DNA of 17,117 nucleotides from Paenibacillus sp. JCM 18996 (GTDB taxonomy: Bacteria; Bacillota; Bacilli; Paenibacillales; NBRC-103111): NCBI GenBank assembly GCA_001313085.1, contig BBFE01000067.1, forward strand, positions 1 through 17,117, given 5' to 3'. Made by a program: the position numbers and the translations under genes. Numbering within the stretch: position 1 is the first letter of the stretch; every line of letters begins with the position of its first letter. The notes under the pieces are model-generated. The model was given only the letters and a program-made list of their open reading frames with translations. It searched no databases and had not been told where the DNA came from. Of the stretch, positions 1 to 9,560 are shown piece after piece.

Positions 1-1
1 G

Positions 2-133
2 CAAGGCGGGCATGGCAGCCGTCCGCAGGGCTCACAAACAGGCCAGCGTCCTGCAGGCGATAATTCCGCCGGAGCGGGCGCGGGCGCTGCCGGAGCCGGT
101 ACGGGCGCTGCGGGAGCGGGGGCCGGAAAGTGA
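2..133 (+). CDS. C-terminal tail of upstream protein, probably an RND membrane-fusion (adaptor) subunit
   Basis: Only the last 43 codons are present, in the frame ending with TGA at 131-133. The visible tail is low complexity: a Gln/Gly/Arg-rich stretch followed by about 20 residues made almost wholly of Gly and Ala and ending in Lys. The stop overlaps the GTG start of the permease gene (GTGA), which indicates one operon with translational coupling. Periplasmic-adaptor/HlyD-like subunits normally sit directly upstream of RND permeases and in Firmicutes often end in Gly/Gln-rich tails, so that is the inferred identity. No domain of the adaptor itself is inside the window, so the call rests on position and composition only. 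Confidence 0.45.
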   Translation, partial: QGGHGSRPQGSQTGQRPAGDNSAGAGAGAAGAGTGAAGAGAGK

Positions 134-3100
134 AATTAGCCAACTTCTCGGTTCACCGCCCTGTCACTATCTTCATGGTCATGATCGCTCTCGTTATTGT
201 TGGAGTAATTGCCGTTCCTCTGTTGCCTGTGGATTTGTATCCGAATATGGAAATCCCGACCGCTTCCGTCTCCGTTTCATGGAGCGGAGCCTCTCCGGCA
301 CAGGTCGAGCAGCAGATCACCAAGCGGATCGAGGCCTCAATGGCGACTGTAGCGACGTGACGAGCATCACGTCAAGCTCTAGAAACGGCAGCAGTAACGT
401 CACGGTTCAGTTCAATTATGGCGCAGACATCAATCAGGCGACTTTATCCATGAGGGATAAGCTGGACCGCGTCCGGCGCCAGCTCCCGTCAGATGCCGAC
501 GCGCCTGTAGTCTCGCGTGTCGACCCCAACAGCAGCCCCGTCATGAGCTTGGCTTTGTACGGAAAGACGGATCCCGTTACGCTGCGGGATCTGGCGGATA
601 ACGTGGTCAGCCCGGAAGTGCAGCGAGTCAACGGAGTAGCATCAGTGGGGGTCACAGGGGGAAGGGTAAGACAGATCCAGGTTCTGGTGGACCAGAGCAA
701 GCTATCCCAATATAACATCTCTTTTAACACGATCGTGACAGCTCTCGGCAATGACAATACTTCCATAGATGCGGGTCTTGTCAATAAAGGGCAGCAGCTG
801 ATCCCGCTGCACATCGATGGAGAATTTAAATCGACAGCAGAAATTGCCAAAGTCCAAGTGCAGATAGGAAAAGGGCAGACGATTGCGCTCGGCGAAATCG
901 GCCAGATCATCGACACTTACCAGGATGTTACTCTGGAATCGCGCAAGGACGGGATTCCCAGTGTCTCCTTATCCATCTTGAAGCAGTCCGACGGCAACAC
1001 TGTTTCCGTCTCGGACAATATCCAGAAGTCTTTGAAAAGCATACAATCCAAGCTTCCCGATGGTGTAAAGGTGGCCGTGCTCAGCGATCAGGCCAAATTT
1101 ATCAGGCAGTCGATCAATACCGTTATTGACCACACTCTGCTCGGGGCATTGTTCTCCGTCATCGTGCTCATTCTATTTCTGCGCAGCATACGGGCGACGC
1201 TTATCATCGGCGTCGTCATTCCAATATCCGTCATATCTACTTTCAGCATGATGTACTTCGGACATCAGACGATCAATACGATCACTCTCGCGGTCTTGCT
1301 CTTGGTCTCGGTTCGCTCGTTGATTTTGCCGTTGTTGTATTGGAGAGCATTTTCCGTAAGCACCATGAAGGTCTATCCCCGGTTGACGCTGCCAAACAGG
1401 GAACGGCGGAGGTCGGGACGGCCGTGATGGCTTCGGCTCTCTGCCAAATTGCGGTTTTCGCCCCGACTGCGTTTATCAACGGTTTATCCAAGCAGTTCTT
1501 CGCTCCAATGGGGATTACCGTCAGCTTTTCGCATATTGCCGCCTTGTTCGCGGCCATTACGCTGGTGCCTATGTTTGCGGCCAAAATGCTCCGTGGAAAG
1601 GTGGGAGAAGAGCTTCCGATCGGAAGGAGCTACAACCCGTTGGTCTGGTTCGGAAGGGGCGTGAACCGGCTGACTGACGGCTACGGCGCTCTCCTGCGCT
1701 GGTCGCTGCTTCACCGGTGGGTGATCGTGCTGCTGACTGCCGCCTTGTTTGCGGCAAGTATCTACTCCCTTCGCTTTGTAGGCTCGGAGCTCACTCCGAA
1801 GACGGACCAAGGCCAAGTCAATGTCAATATCAATCTGGCTCAAGGGGCGGCTTTTGAATCGACCAATGCGCTTGCGGCCAAAATTGAAGACAAGCTTAAA
1901 GATATACCGGAAATCGAAACTGTGTTCACTTCCGTCGGTTCCCAAGGCGGCGGGGCTTTCCAATCCTCGGCGACCAACAGCGCAAATATTCAGGTCACTC
2001 TTAAACCGCTTAACCAGCGGAAGCTGACGACGGATCAGGTTGCCGAAAAAAAATCAGGACGCTGACACAGCAACCCTGGGGCACAAATCAGTGTTAACGT
2101 CCCCTCAGGCAGTGTCCGTTTGCCTGGTCTTGGAGGCGGAGGAACTGGAGGTTCGGACATCCAAGTCAACCTGGCAGGCCCGGACATGGCCGTTCTTCAA
2201 AAGCTGGGTGATCTTGTCGTAGAGGAAATCAATTCTGTGGATGGTACACGAAACGTCCAGAACACACTCGACAGACGGGTTCCGGAATACGATTTGACTA
2301 TTGACCGTGACGCAGCAGCTCACTATGGGGTATCCGTCAAGGAAGTCATGACCGCTCTTCGGACAGCATACCAAGGAAACGTCGCGACAAACTTCAAAAC
2401 CGCCAATTCACAGATTTCCGTTCTGGTGAAATATCCAAACGAGTTTACCAATAAGCTGGAGAATTTGAACAACGTGGTAATCAACACTTCAGGCGGAGGG
2501 CAGGTAGCCCTCAATCAGATCGCCAAAGTGGCACCGGGAACAGGCCCCGCGCAAATCCGCCATCAGGATCAGCAGCGTGTGGCTACCGTACAGGCATCCG
2601 TATTCGGAGCGTCCATCGGTGAAGTCCAGCAAAAGGTAAAAGACAAGATCGATGCCATCCAAGCGCCCGACGGATATACTGTGGCGATCGGAGGCCAGGC
2701 ATCCAGCCAATCGTCGTCGTTTCAAAGCTTATATTTTATGCTGCTTCTCTCGCTGGTGCTCGTTTACATGGTAATGGCCAGCCAGTTTGAATCGCTGTAC
2801 GGCCCGTTTATTATCATGTTCTCCATGCCGCCGACATTCATCGGAGCTATACTCGGGCTGGCGGTTACCCATAGGACAATCAATATGAACTCGATCATGG
2901 GGATGATCATGCTGGTGGGCATCGTGGTGAACAATGCGATTGTTCTTGTAGACTATGCCAATCAGCTTCGCGGCAGGGGAATGACACTATTCGACGCTTG
3001 ATCGAAGCGGGCAAGGTTCGTCTCCGGCCGATCCTAATGACGACCGGCACAACGGTGCTTGCCATGCTTCCGCTTGTTATCGGGTTTGGCGAAGGAGCGG

Positions 3101-3279
3101 AAACTCAGGCTTCGATGGCAACCGTAGTTTCGTTCGGATTAACGCTGTCTACGATGGTTACTCTTGTGCTTGTTCCTGTGGTGTATACGCTGATGGACGG
3201 AGGGCTTGACTTTATCAAACGCCGCTTCAACAGAAAACCCGTCGAGAACCTGCCGGTAGAGACGAAGGTCGCGATGTAA
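130..3279 (+). CDS. RND-family efflux permease (HAE1/AcrB-like, SwrC-type), frames broken
   Basis: Proton-driven multidrug or lipopeptide exporter of the cytoplasmic membrane, about 1050 residues, the usual RND length. The N-terminus ([11 protein letters not shown], then LYPNMEIP) is the canonical first membrane helix and porter start. Later landmarks are [18 protein letters not shown], the TM4 segment [15 protein letters not shown], the second-half helix [20 protein letters not shown] and the TM10 segment [13 protein letters not shown]. The AcrB Asp pair of TM4 appears as a single Asp (VDF) and the TM10 Lys as Asn. The GTG at 130 overlaps the upstream stop. The frame changes near 351, near 1292 (a G missing), at the A8 run 2046-2053, near 2072, and at 2998-2999 (a T missing); the middle pair compensate. 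In monoderm bacteria such as Bacillus subtilis the family member SwrC exports surfactin; the substrate here is unknown. Confidence 0.9.
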
Positions 3280-3307
3280 CAGGCCTCTGAAAAACATAAT
3301 AGTTTAC

Positions 3308-3313
3308 GAGGAG
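3308..3313 (+). promoter_or_regulatory. Ribosome binding site of the RCC1-SLH gene
   Basis: GAGGAG lies seven bases before the ATG at 3321. A TTG at 3315 in the same frame is only one base from this site and is therefore unlikely to be the start. Confidence 0.7.
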
Positions 3314-3320
3314 ATTGGAT

Positions 3321-6140
3321 ATGAATCTATTGACAAGAACCCTTTCTTTCCTGTTGTGCTGTCTGGTTGCGGCCTGGTTTGCCGTTCCGCTCCAGTCAGG
3401 CCGGGCCTTTGCGGCGGAATCCCACGCTTTGCTGCAAATTGTCGGCGGAAAGGGCTTCACCGTTGCCCTGAAAAAAAGACGGCACAGTCTGGACTTGGGG
3501 AGACAATCTGCGGGGCAAACTTGGAAGCGGAGTGGAAAACCGGACCAAACCCGCGCAAATCAAATCATTATCCGGCATCACGGCCATTTCGACGGGAGGT
3601 TTCCATACGCTTGCCCTGAAGAATGACGGAACCGTGTGGAGCTGGGGACAGAATACGTTTGGGCAGCTTGGCGACGGCTCTGCGATGGACCGCAGTTCTC
3701 CTGCGCAGGTTCCCGGGCTGAATAATGTCATCGCCGTAGCTGCGGGATATTATCACTCCGTCGCCTTAAAGAGAGATGGCACGGTCTGGACCTGGGGCGA
3801 CAACAGCTACGGCCAGCTCGGAGACGGCAGTTCAGACAAGCATGCATCCCCCGTACAGGTACGAACGATTGGAGGCATTCAATCGATATCCGGGGGGGCT
3901 TACCATACTTTGGCGTTAACTCAAGACGGCACGGTCTGGGCCTGGGGAGACAATTATTTCGGCGAGCTTGGCTACGGCAGCAGCGCCAATACTTTAAACA
4001 CCCCTGTGATGGTCACGAATGTGTCGAAGGTGAAGCAGGTTGCCGCAGGTTATAATTATTCCTTTGCGCTTACGGAAAGCGGCTCCCTATGGAGCTGGGG
4101 CGCCAACAGCTCCGGACAGCTTGGAATTGGAAGTACTAATGACCAAAAGCTTCCAACCATGCTGACAGGGTTAGGAGAGATTGCATCGATAAGCGCGGGC
4201 AACTCCCATGCTGCGGCAGTGACCAAGGACGGTCAGGTGCTCACTTGGGGAACAAACGGCTCCGGAGAGCTTGGGATCGGTTCAGTAGACGGTCATATAT
4301 TTCCGCAGAAAGTGAACGAGCTGCAGGATGTGGTTTCCGTAACCGCTGCGTTTAACTTTACCTTTGCCGTAAAAAAAAGACGGCACGGTCTCCTCGTGGG
4401 GCAGCAATGTTTACGGGCAGTTGGGAGACACTACCCTTTTGAATCAGAGTTCGCCGGTTCCCATGACGGCAATGGATCAGGCTTCCGCTGCTGTTCCAGT
4501 GCCAGGCTCCGGTCCGGCACTGCTGTCGGGAATTGCCGCCGTACCTTTGGCCGCAGGTGATAGCGCAGCAGCAGCAGTGACAAGCGGGCGGGTGTACACT
4601 TGGGGAGATAATGTTTTCGGACAGCTAGGAGACGGGACAAATGCATCCAAAGTGTCTCCCCAGCTTATATCGCTCACAGATACGGCAGCCGTGTCGGCAG
4701 GGGCATCTCATCTTTTGGCAGTCAAAAAAGGACGGGACGGTATGGTCTTGGGGTCTGAATTTCTTCGGTCAATTGGGAGACGGGACAACCGATAACAGAA
4801 CCTCGCCATCCCAAATCCCTTCCCTTAAAGGTGTCGCTGCAGCAGCGGCGGGAAACAACCACTCGGTCGTTCTGTTGAATGATGGAACGGTGTGGACCTT
4901 TGGAGACAATACGTTAGGCCAGCTTGGCGATGACAGCAATTCGTTAAGCCGGTCCCTGCCGCTGTCCGTTCCTTCGTTAAGAAATATCGTATCGATTGCT
5001 TCCGGTGCGAATTTCACATTGGCATTGCAGAATAACGGAACGGTTTGGGCTTGGGGGGACAACACCAACGGCCAGCTCGGGGACGGAACGTTAGCTTCCA
5101 GACGCCAACCCGTGCAGGTAACCGGATTATCCGGCGTAACAGCGGTTTCCGCGGGGAAAAAAATCATGCTCTTGCGCTTAAAAGTGACGGTACCGTCTGG
5201 GCCTGGGGATATAACCAGTTCGGCCAGCTCGGCGACGATAATACAAGCAATCATTTGAAACCGGTGCAGGTCAGCGGAATTTGGGATGTTAAGGCGGTCG
5301 GCGCCGGGGGCTACCACAGTTTGGCGTTGAAAAAATGACGGAAGCGTATGGAGCTGGGGCTACAACGCCTTCGGACAGCTTGGCATCGGTACGGCGGCCA
5401 GTCAAAGCACTCCCGCGCCAGTGAACAGTTTGGCGAATATAGACAAGATCCGGGCCGGAGGTTCGTCCAGTTTCGCTGTAAAGGGCGACACTCTCTGGTC
5501 CTGGGGAGCGAACTATTCCGGCCAGCTGGGGGACGGTACGCGCAGCAATCGGCGGATACCGGTCCAGATTAGCGGCATCGGCCCCAAATTCACCGATCTG
5601 GCAGGGCATTGGGCAAGCGAATCGATATATAAAGCTGCTCAAAAAAGGTTATGTCGACGGCTACAGCGACGGCTCTTTCAAACCGGAAGACCGGGTTACC
5701 CGCGCCGAATTTATAAAAATGGTGGCCACGGCTTTACAGCTTCCCGCCGAGCCTTTGATTCAGGCTGACTCTTGGTATCAAGGATATGCCAATGCGGCCC
5801 GGGCTGAAGGCATTGTTCAGGAAGGGGATCTCGAGGGGGATTGGAACCAGCCGATCAGCAGGAAAGAAATGAGCGCGGTCGCCCTCCGGGCAGTCGATTC
5901 CTCGCTGCATAAGCCGAAGACCTTGATGAGTACCGATTATGTCCTGTTTAATGCTGTCGTCAAAGGCATTCTGCAGGCTTGACCGGAGGCCGCCTTGCTC
6001 CCGAAGAAGCCACAACACGTGCTCAGTCGGTCTCGGTAGTGGAACGGATCCTGTCTGTGCAGCAGGGAAATACGCTGCCTGTCGACGAGATGGCGGTTCA
6101 AGCCGCCGAGTCTGCTTATCACTCGTCAATAAGGCGGTAA
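3321..6140 (+). CDS. Secreted RCC1-repeat beta-propeller protein with C-terminal SLH domains, frames broken
   Basis: About 935 residues after repair. Residues 1-32 are a signal peptide: NLLTRT, a hydrophobic core, then a likely cut after RAFA. Next come 14 copies of an RCC1/ATS1-type repeat of about 50 residues, each with a core like DGTVWSWGxNxxGQLG, covering roughly nt 3440-5570. The C-terminus holds a clear SLH module from nt 5590 (FTDLAGHW, then GYSDGSFKPEDRVTRAEFI) and two more diverged SLH-like modules (WYQGYANAARAEGIVQ; and NAVVKGILQALTGGRLAPEEATTRAQ). SLH triplets anchor proteins to pyruvylated wall polymer, so this should be a cell-surface protein; the propeller's ligand is unknown. 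The frame changes at A7 3471-3477, A8 4371-4378, 4724-4731, A7 5157-5163, A6 5330-5335, A6 5641-5646 and 5979-5980. The real stop is TAA at 6138-6140. Confidence 0.88.
3440..5570 (+). repeat. Fourteen tandem RCC1 repeats (in coding sequence)
   Basis: Counting the WxWGxNxxGxLG core gives 14 units: WTWGDNLRGKLG, WSWGQNTFGQLG, WTWGDNSYGQLG, WAWGDNYFGELG, WSWGANSSGQLG, LTWGTNGSGELG, SSWGSNVYGQLG, YTWGDNVFGQLG, WSWGLNFFGQLG, WTFGDNTLGQLG, WAWGDNTNGQLG, WAWGYNQFGQLG, WSWGYNAFGQLG and WSWGANYSGQLG. The period is about 150 bases, with unit 7 slightly longer. Units are diverged at DNA level, so this is an old protein repeat rather than a recent DNA duplication. Confidence 0.88.
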
Positions 6141-6168
6141 GATATATCCCGACAGTCACCTGCAAGCG

Positions 6169-6197
6169 GTGAAAAGGCTTCCTGGATATGATACAAT
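6169..6197 (+). promoter_or_regulatory. Predicted sigma-A promoter of the signal peptidase gene
   Basis: GTGAAA at 6169-6174, a 17-base spacer, and TACAAT at 6192-6197, with a TG one base before the -10 box (extended -10). It lies in the 93-base gap after the RCC1-SLH stop and 36 bases before the sip start, giving that gene its own transcription. Confidence 0.5.
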
Positions 6198-6233
6198 ACG
6201 GAAAACAGACCATTTTGAAAGGCAGCTGGGGAC

Positions 6234-6790
6234 ATGATGACCATCAAAAAAAATTTGGGGCTGGATCACATCCATTGGAATTGCTTTTGTCTTCACGCTC
6301 TTCATCGGCGTCTTTCTTGTTCAACCCTATAAAATAGAAGGCCACTCCATGGATCCCACCCTGCACGACAAGGAACGGGTTTACGTTTCGAAACTGCCGC
6401 ATACTTTTGCCTACCTGCCTGAATATGGGGATATCGTCATTATCGACAGCCGTGTAGACCGCAGCCGCTCTTTTAAAGACGATATTATGGATTATCCCTT
6501 GATACAGCTTATGACGGGGCCTGCGGACCACACTTTCTTTGTAAAAAAGGGCTATCGGCAAGCCGGGGGATACTTTGGAATTCAAAGATCATAAAGTATA
6601 CCGAAACGGTGAAGCTCTCAATGAACCGTATCTCAAAGAAACGATGAATTATGCTTCGGATAAAAAAAATGGATCGTACCGGAAAACCACATTTTTTGTA
6701 ATGGGCGACAACCGCAACAACAGCCTGGACAGCAGAGAGCTCGGATTCATTCCTCTTGATCATGTGATGGGAAAGAAACTGCTGCAATAA
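6234..6790 (+). CDS. sipS/lepB family: Type I signal peptidase, frames broken
   Basis: Membrane-bound serine protease that removes signal peptides from exported proteins on the outer face of the membrane. The repaired protein is about 183 residues, the size of Gram-positive SipS/T-type enzymes. A short cytoplasmic start is followed by one membrane helix (residues about 10-29). Then come the family boxes in order: the Ser box YKIEGHSMDPTL with catalytic Ser38, the Lys box FVKRAIGKPGD with catalytic Lys104, and the C-terminal box MGDNRNNSLDSRELG. The frame changes at the A8 run 6246-6253 (one extra A) and at A6 6543-6548 (one extra A). The A8 run at 6662-6669 is in frame (Lys-Lys-Asn) but would also fit an expansion by three. 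Two adjacent ATGs (6234, 6237) are possible starts. Its promoter lies just upstream. Confidence 0.9.
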
Positions 6791-6823
6791 TACTTAATAA
6801 TGGAAAAAAAAGCGGGTGCACTT

Positions 6824-7544
6824 ATGTCTCATATCATGTCAATGTACAAGCAGTTGGCCCAAATGAAGGTCATCGATCTATCCCATGTGCTGGAAGAGGA
6901 TATGCCCGTGTATCCCACGCATTCGAGATATTTTCATACGCTGTGGGACAGCTTTGAAACCGGAAGCCCGGCTATGGTGTATCAGCTGATCATCAATGAA
7001 CACTGCGGAACGCATATGGATTCTACGGCGCATTTTTTTTGCGGAAGGACCATCCTGAACACAGGGATATGGCGGATACTCCGGTGAACCGGTTTTTTTT
7101 GGCCGGGCGCTGACATTGGATTTTTTTTCAAGTTACAGAGATACGGACCCCGTCTCACAAAACGAGATTGAACTGTGGGAGAACAGCAATTTTGCCATCG
7201 AAGAGGGGGACATCGTGCTGTTCCGGTTCGGCTGGGACCGCTACTGGGTACCCCGTTCGGCCGATTCGGCTATACCCGTTTTTTGGCCCGGGCTTAGCGG
7301 TGAAGCCGCACAATACCTTGCCGGGAAAAAGATCAAAGCCGTGGGATGCGACACTTTGGCTATAGACAGCTCTTATTCGGGTGCAAACCCGGCTCATTAT
7401 GCGCTGCTTGGCAGCGGAATCAACATTATCGAGAATTTGACACGGCTGGAGGAAATCGTGGGAGAGTCGCTGCTTTTTTTTGCCTTTCCTCTCAAAATCA
7501 AAGAGGGATCCGGCTCTCCGATCCGGGCTCTGGCATTCAAGTAG
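6824..7544 (+). CDS. Cyclase-family metal-dependent hydrolase (kynurenine formamidase-like), frames broken
   Basis: PF04199-type enzyme; members hydrolyse formylkynurenine, isatin or related amides and lactones using a divalent metal. The repaired protein is about 239 residues. It opens with KVIDLSHVLEEDMPVYP and carries the metal motif HCGTHMDSTAHF (His, His and Asp ligands), followed by the C-terminal motifs WPGLSGEAAQYL and AVGCDTLAIDSS. The substrate cannot be told from sequence, and no other tryptophan catabolism gene is nearby. The start is uncertain: ATG 6824 is preferred because homologous sequence begins soon after it; an in-frame ATG at 6800 would add eight residues. Frame changes occur at T8 7033-7040, near 7050 and at T8 7093-7100. 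The stop is 31 bases from the convergent DedA gene's stop. Confidence 0.8.
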
Positions 7545-7575
7545 GCTGCCAGCTTCCGATTCAATCGTTCTTATA

Positions 7576-8222
7576 TCATTCCAGCCCGGATTCATGAGCG
7601 TCTTGATTTTTTTTCTTGCTTCGATTTTTTTCCGCTTTACAATAATGAAAACCAGAATGATTACGAGCAGGCAGACGATCATAACAGGTATAAAAAAATC
7701 CCGAGGTGGTCCATAAATTCCTGCATCCGCTTCCAGTGTTTTCCAAGTATTTTTCCCGCAGTGATAAAAAGTGAAGCACCACAGGCTGGCGCCGGTATAA
7801 GCCACTAACATGTAATTCCGGAAGTTCATACGCGAAATTCCTGCCAAATAAGCGGCAATATGGCGCAGTCCGGTCACATAATAGCTTACGAATATAATAA
7901 AGAAGCCGTATTTTTTTTGGAAAAGAAGCTGCGATTTCTCAATTTTCGCCGCGGTGATGAAGATGTAAGGGCCGACTTTTCTCAGAAAAGGCAGACCGAG
8001 CCTCATCCCGAGGAAGTAGCTGATTGAAACGCCGCATATCGCCCCCAGACAGGCGCTGAGAAGCGACATTTCATAGGATAAAAGCCCCTGCTGAACCATA
8101 TACCCGACAAAGGTCATAAGGATTTCATCAGGAAAAGGCAGACCAATGATACCGAGCGCCATAGCTGCAAATATTCCAAGATATCCGAATTCCCCGATCA
8201 GCGTGATAAAGGTTTGTTCCAT
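7576..8222 (-). CDS. DedA family membrane protein, frames broken
   Basis: Polytopic cytoplasmic membrane protein of the DedA/SNARE-associated (VTT domain) family, implicated in flipping undecaprenyl phosphate or other lipids and in envelope homeostasis. About 215 residues, the family's usual length. Landmarks are the N-terminal GLPFPDEILMTFVGYM, the reentrant-loop motif YYVTGLRHIAAYLAGISRMNF, then, in a second frame, GKILGKHWKRMQEFMDHLGIF, and a last helix IVCLLVIILVFIIV followed by a Lys/Arg-rich tail. The raw frame appears to run on to about 7155 as a 355-residue protein, but that extension is antisense to the cyclase gene. Frame changes at 7766-7770, 7692-7698 and the T8 run 7607-7614 restore the family sequence and end it at 7576. 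The A8 run (minus strand) at 7909-7916 is in frame but fits an expansion by three. Confidence 0.85.
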
Positions 8223-8246
8223 TGGTTGTTCCGACCCGCCTATCTG

Positions 8247-8273
8247 TTGGTTGACTTGTTCCTACTATATAAT
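8247..8273 (+). promoter_or_regulatory. Possible promoter for the HD-domain gene
   Basis: A perfect TATAAT sits at 8268-8273 in the divergent gap (8223-8399). Its best -35 partner is TTGGTT at 8247-8252, with a short 15-base spacer; a better hexamer TTGACT at 8251-8256 is only 11 bases away. The transcript would carry a leader of about 120 bases. Weak call. Confidence 0.25.
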
Positions 8274-8385
8274 GCTGCGCTGACCAAAAAAATATGGCGG
8301 CATCTATCTAAAGCTACAGCACAATTGTTAACAGAGATGCAGAACTGCTTAAAATTTTTATGAATTTTCAAAGTTAATATAGTAA

Positions 8386-8393
8386 AAGGAGGG
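8386..8393 (+). promoter_or_regulatory. Strong ribosome binding site deciding the HD gene start
   Basis: AAGGAGGG ends six bases before ATG 8400. An in-frame ATG at 8394 directly abuts the site and is too close to be used, so 8400 is chosen as the start. Confidence 0.8.
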
Positions 8394-8399
8394 ATGTTC

Positions 8400-8826
8400 A
8401 TGGCTACACTGGCTAAAGCGATTATTTTAGCGGCTCAAAATCATGAAGGACAAACGGATAAAGGCGGCAATCCCTATGTTTTTTTTCATCCGTTTCGCTT
8501 AATGCTGAGAGCTTTGACGGAAGAGGAGCAGATCGTCGCCGTTCTCCATGATACCATTGAGGATACGACGCTTACACTGGATGATTTGCGCAATGAAGGA
8601 TTCAGCGAGGAAATCGTGGCGGCGGTAGACAGCTTGTCCAAAAGAAAAAAAAGGAGCCGTACGAGGATTTTATTGTGCGTATTAAGGAAAACTCCCTCGC
8701 CCGGAGAGTAAAGGTGCTGGACCTTCAAGACAATATGGATTTGACGCGAATAAAAAAAATGACGGACAAAGACCGCAAGCGGCTGGAAAAAAATACAGCA
8801 AGGCGCTGGACGTTTTGCTAGGTTGA
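8400..8826 (+). CDS. Small HD-domain phosphohydrolase, ppGpp-hydrolase-like, frames broken
   Basis: About 141 residues, an HD fold resembling the hydrolase half of SpoT/Rel or stand-alone Mesh1-type enzymes that remove pyrophosphate from (p)ppGpp. Visible metal-site elements are the early His in NHEGQTDKGG, HPFRLM (His30), the HD pair VLHDTIEDT (His50-Asp51) and the later Asp/Asn motif VKVLDLQDNMDL. There is no synthetase or TGS domain. Related HD proteins act on other nucleotides, so the substrate is inferred. Frames change at A8 8645-8652 and A7 8787-8793, after which KYSKALDVLLG and TGA at 8824-8826 follow. The T8 run at 8479-8486 gives an unusual Phe-Phe before HP and may be three bases too long. 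Confidence 0.75.
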
Positions 8827-8865
8827 CACCCAAGAATACACTTAAACGCAAGGCAGGTGCCCCGC

Positions 8866-9509
8866 ATGGAACCATTTAAAATGGAATCGATTTTTGACGC
8901 TATCGGGGAATTGTTTTCAGACGAAACCTCTATCGCCGTTTCCAATACAAAGGAATACATCTATTACCGGCCCAGCAAAAGGATCAATCTTAAAATAAAG
9001 CAGGGCGATCCTATAAAGGAAGGGACGATAACGCATAAAGCGTTAGCCGCCCAGCAAAGAATCTCCGAGTTTATTGACCGGGATATCTTCGGAGTCCCTT
9101 ATTACGGCATGGCTGTCCCTTTGTTCAGCGGTGGTGGGACGGAAGGCTGTGTCTCGGCCATTTTTTTCCCACCTTGACGACAGGAAAATCGGTGGTAACC
9201 GTGAAATATGAGGACGGTTGGGTTCCGGTTCCTTACAGTGATGTCATGTATCTGGAAGCAAGCGACCGCAAAACGTATGTCGCAGCGGAGAAGCTGACCG
9301 GCATTCATAAATATACACTGAACGAGTTTGATTTCCTGCTGCCGAAAGATCATTTTGTTCGCTGTCATCGTTCGTTTATAGTGAATGTGAACCATATCAA
9401 GGAAATTTATCCGGACACTTCGAGCCTCGTGCTGATTATGAAGAACGGGGCGAAGATTTCCGTAAGTCAATCGTATGTCAGTTATTTCCGAAAACTACTT
9501 GGCTTCTGA
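8866..9509 (+). CDS. LytTR-family DNA-binding regulator with N-terminal sensor-like region, frame broken
   Basis: About 213 residues. Residues 1 to about 100 form a small domain (SIAVSNTKEYIYYRPSKRI, then GVPYYGMAVPLFSG and a CVSAIF strand) that resembles ligand-sensing regions fused to regulators and chemoreceptors; no receiver domain with a phosphoacceptor Asp is visible. The C-terminal part is a LytTR domain: VMYLEASDRKTYV, LPKDHFVRCHRSFIVNVNHI and a final KNGAKISVSQSYVSYFRKLL. LytTR proteins bind direct repeats upstream of their targets. The start is ATG 8866 with AAGGCAGG at 8850-8857, eight bases upstream. One frame change occurs at T7 9161-9167, after which the text reads AIFPTLTTGKSVVTVK. 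The CoA-transferase gene 130 bases downstream is the natural candidate target. Confidence 0.85.
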
Positions 9510-9560
9510 ATATATTTCTGTGCTTCATGCCGAAATAACTATGCTTCGCCCGGTATTTTC

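Noticed and set aside
12..129. An apparent 471-residue frame starting at 12 that includes the permease
   Set aside because: Its first 110 or so residues are out of frame with both the adaptor tail and the true permease N-terminus (GTG 130); only the part after about 351 is genuine.
434..916. 160-codon minus-strand open frame within the RND gene
   Set aside because: Composition and motifs show it mirrors the permease codons; no start signal and no recognisable family.
4769..5317. 182-codon open frame on the minus strand inside the RCC1 gene
   Set aside because: It is a shadow of the repetitive coding strand (repeating SPSWP-type units), with no ribosome site.
3440..5570. Regular repeats considered as a CRISPR array or DNA satellite
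   Set aside because: Units are about 150 bases, diverged at DNA level, and encode RCC1 motifs; there are no identical short repeats with spacers.
7155..7575. DedA frame running 140 residues further as a 355-residue protein
   Set aside because: The extension is antisense to the well-supported cyclase gene and has no DedA similarity; a frame change in the T8 run 7607-7614 ends the gene at 7576.
8251..8273. TTGACT with TATAAT as a canonical promoter pair
   Set aside because: The spacer is only 11 bases, too short for sigma-A; kept only as a weak call with a different -35.
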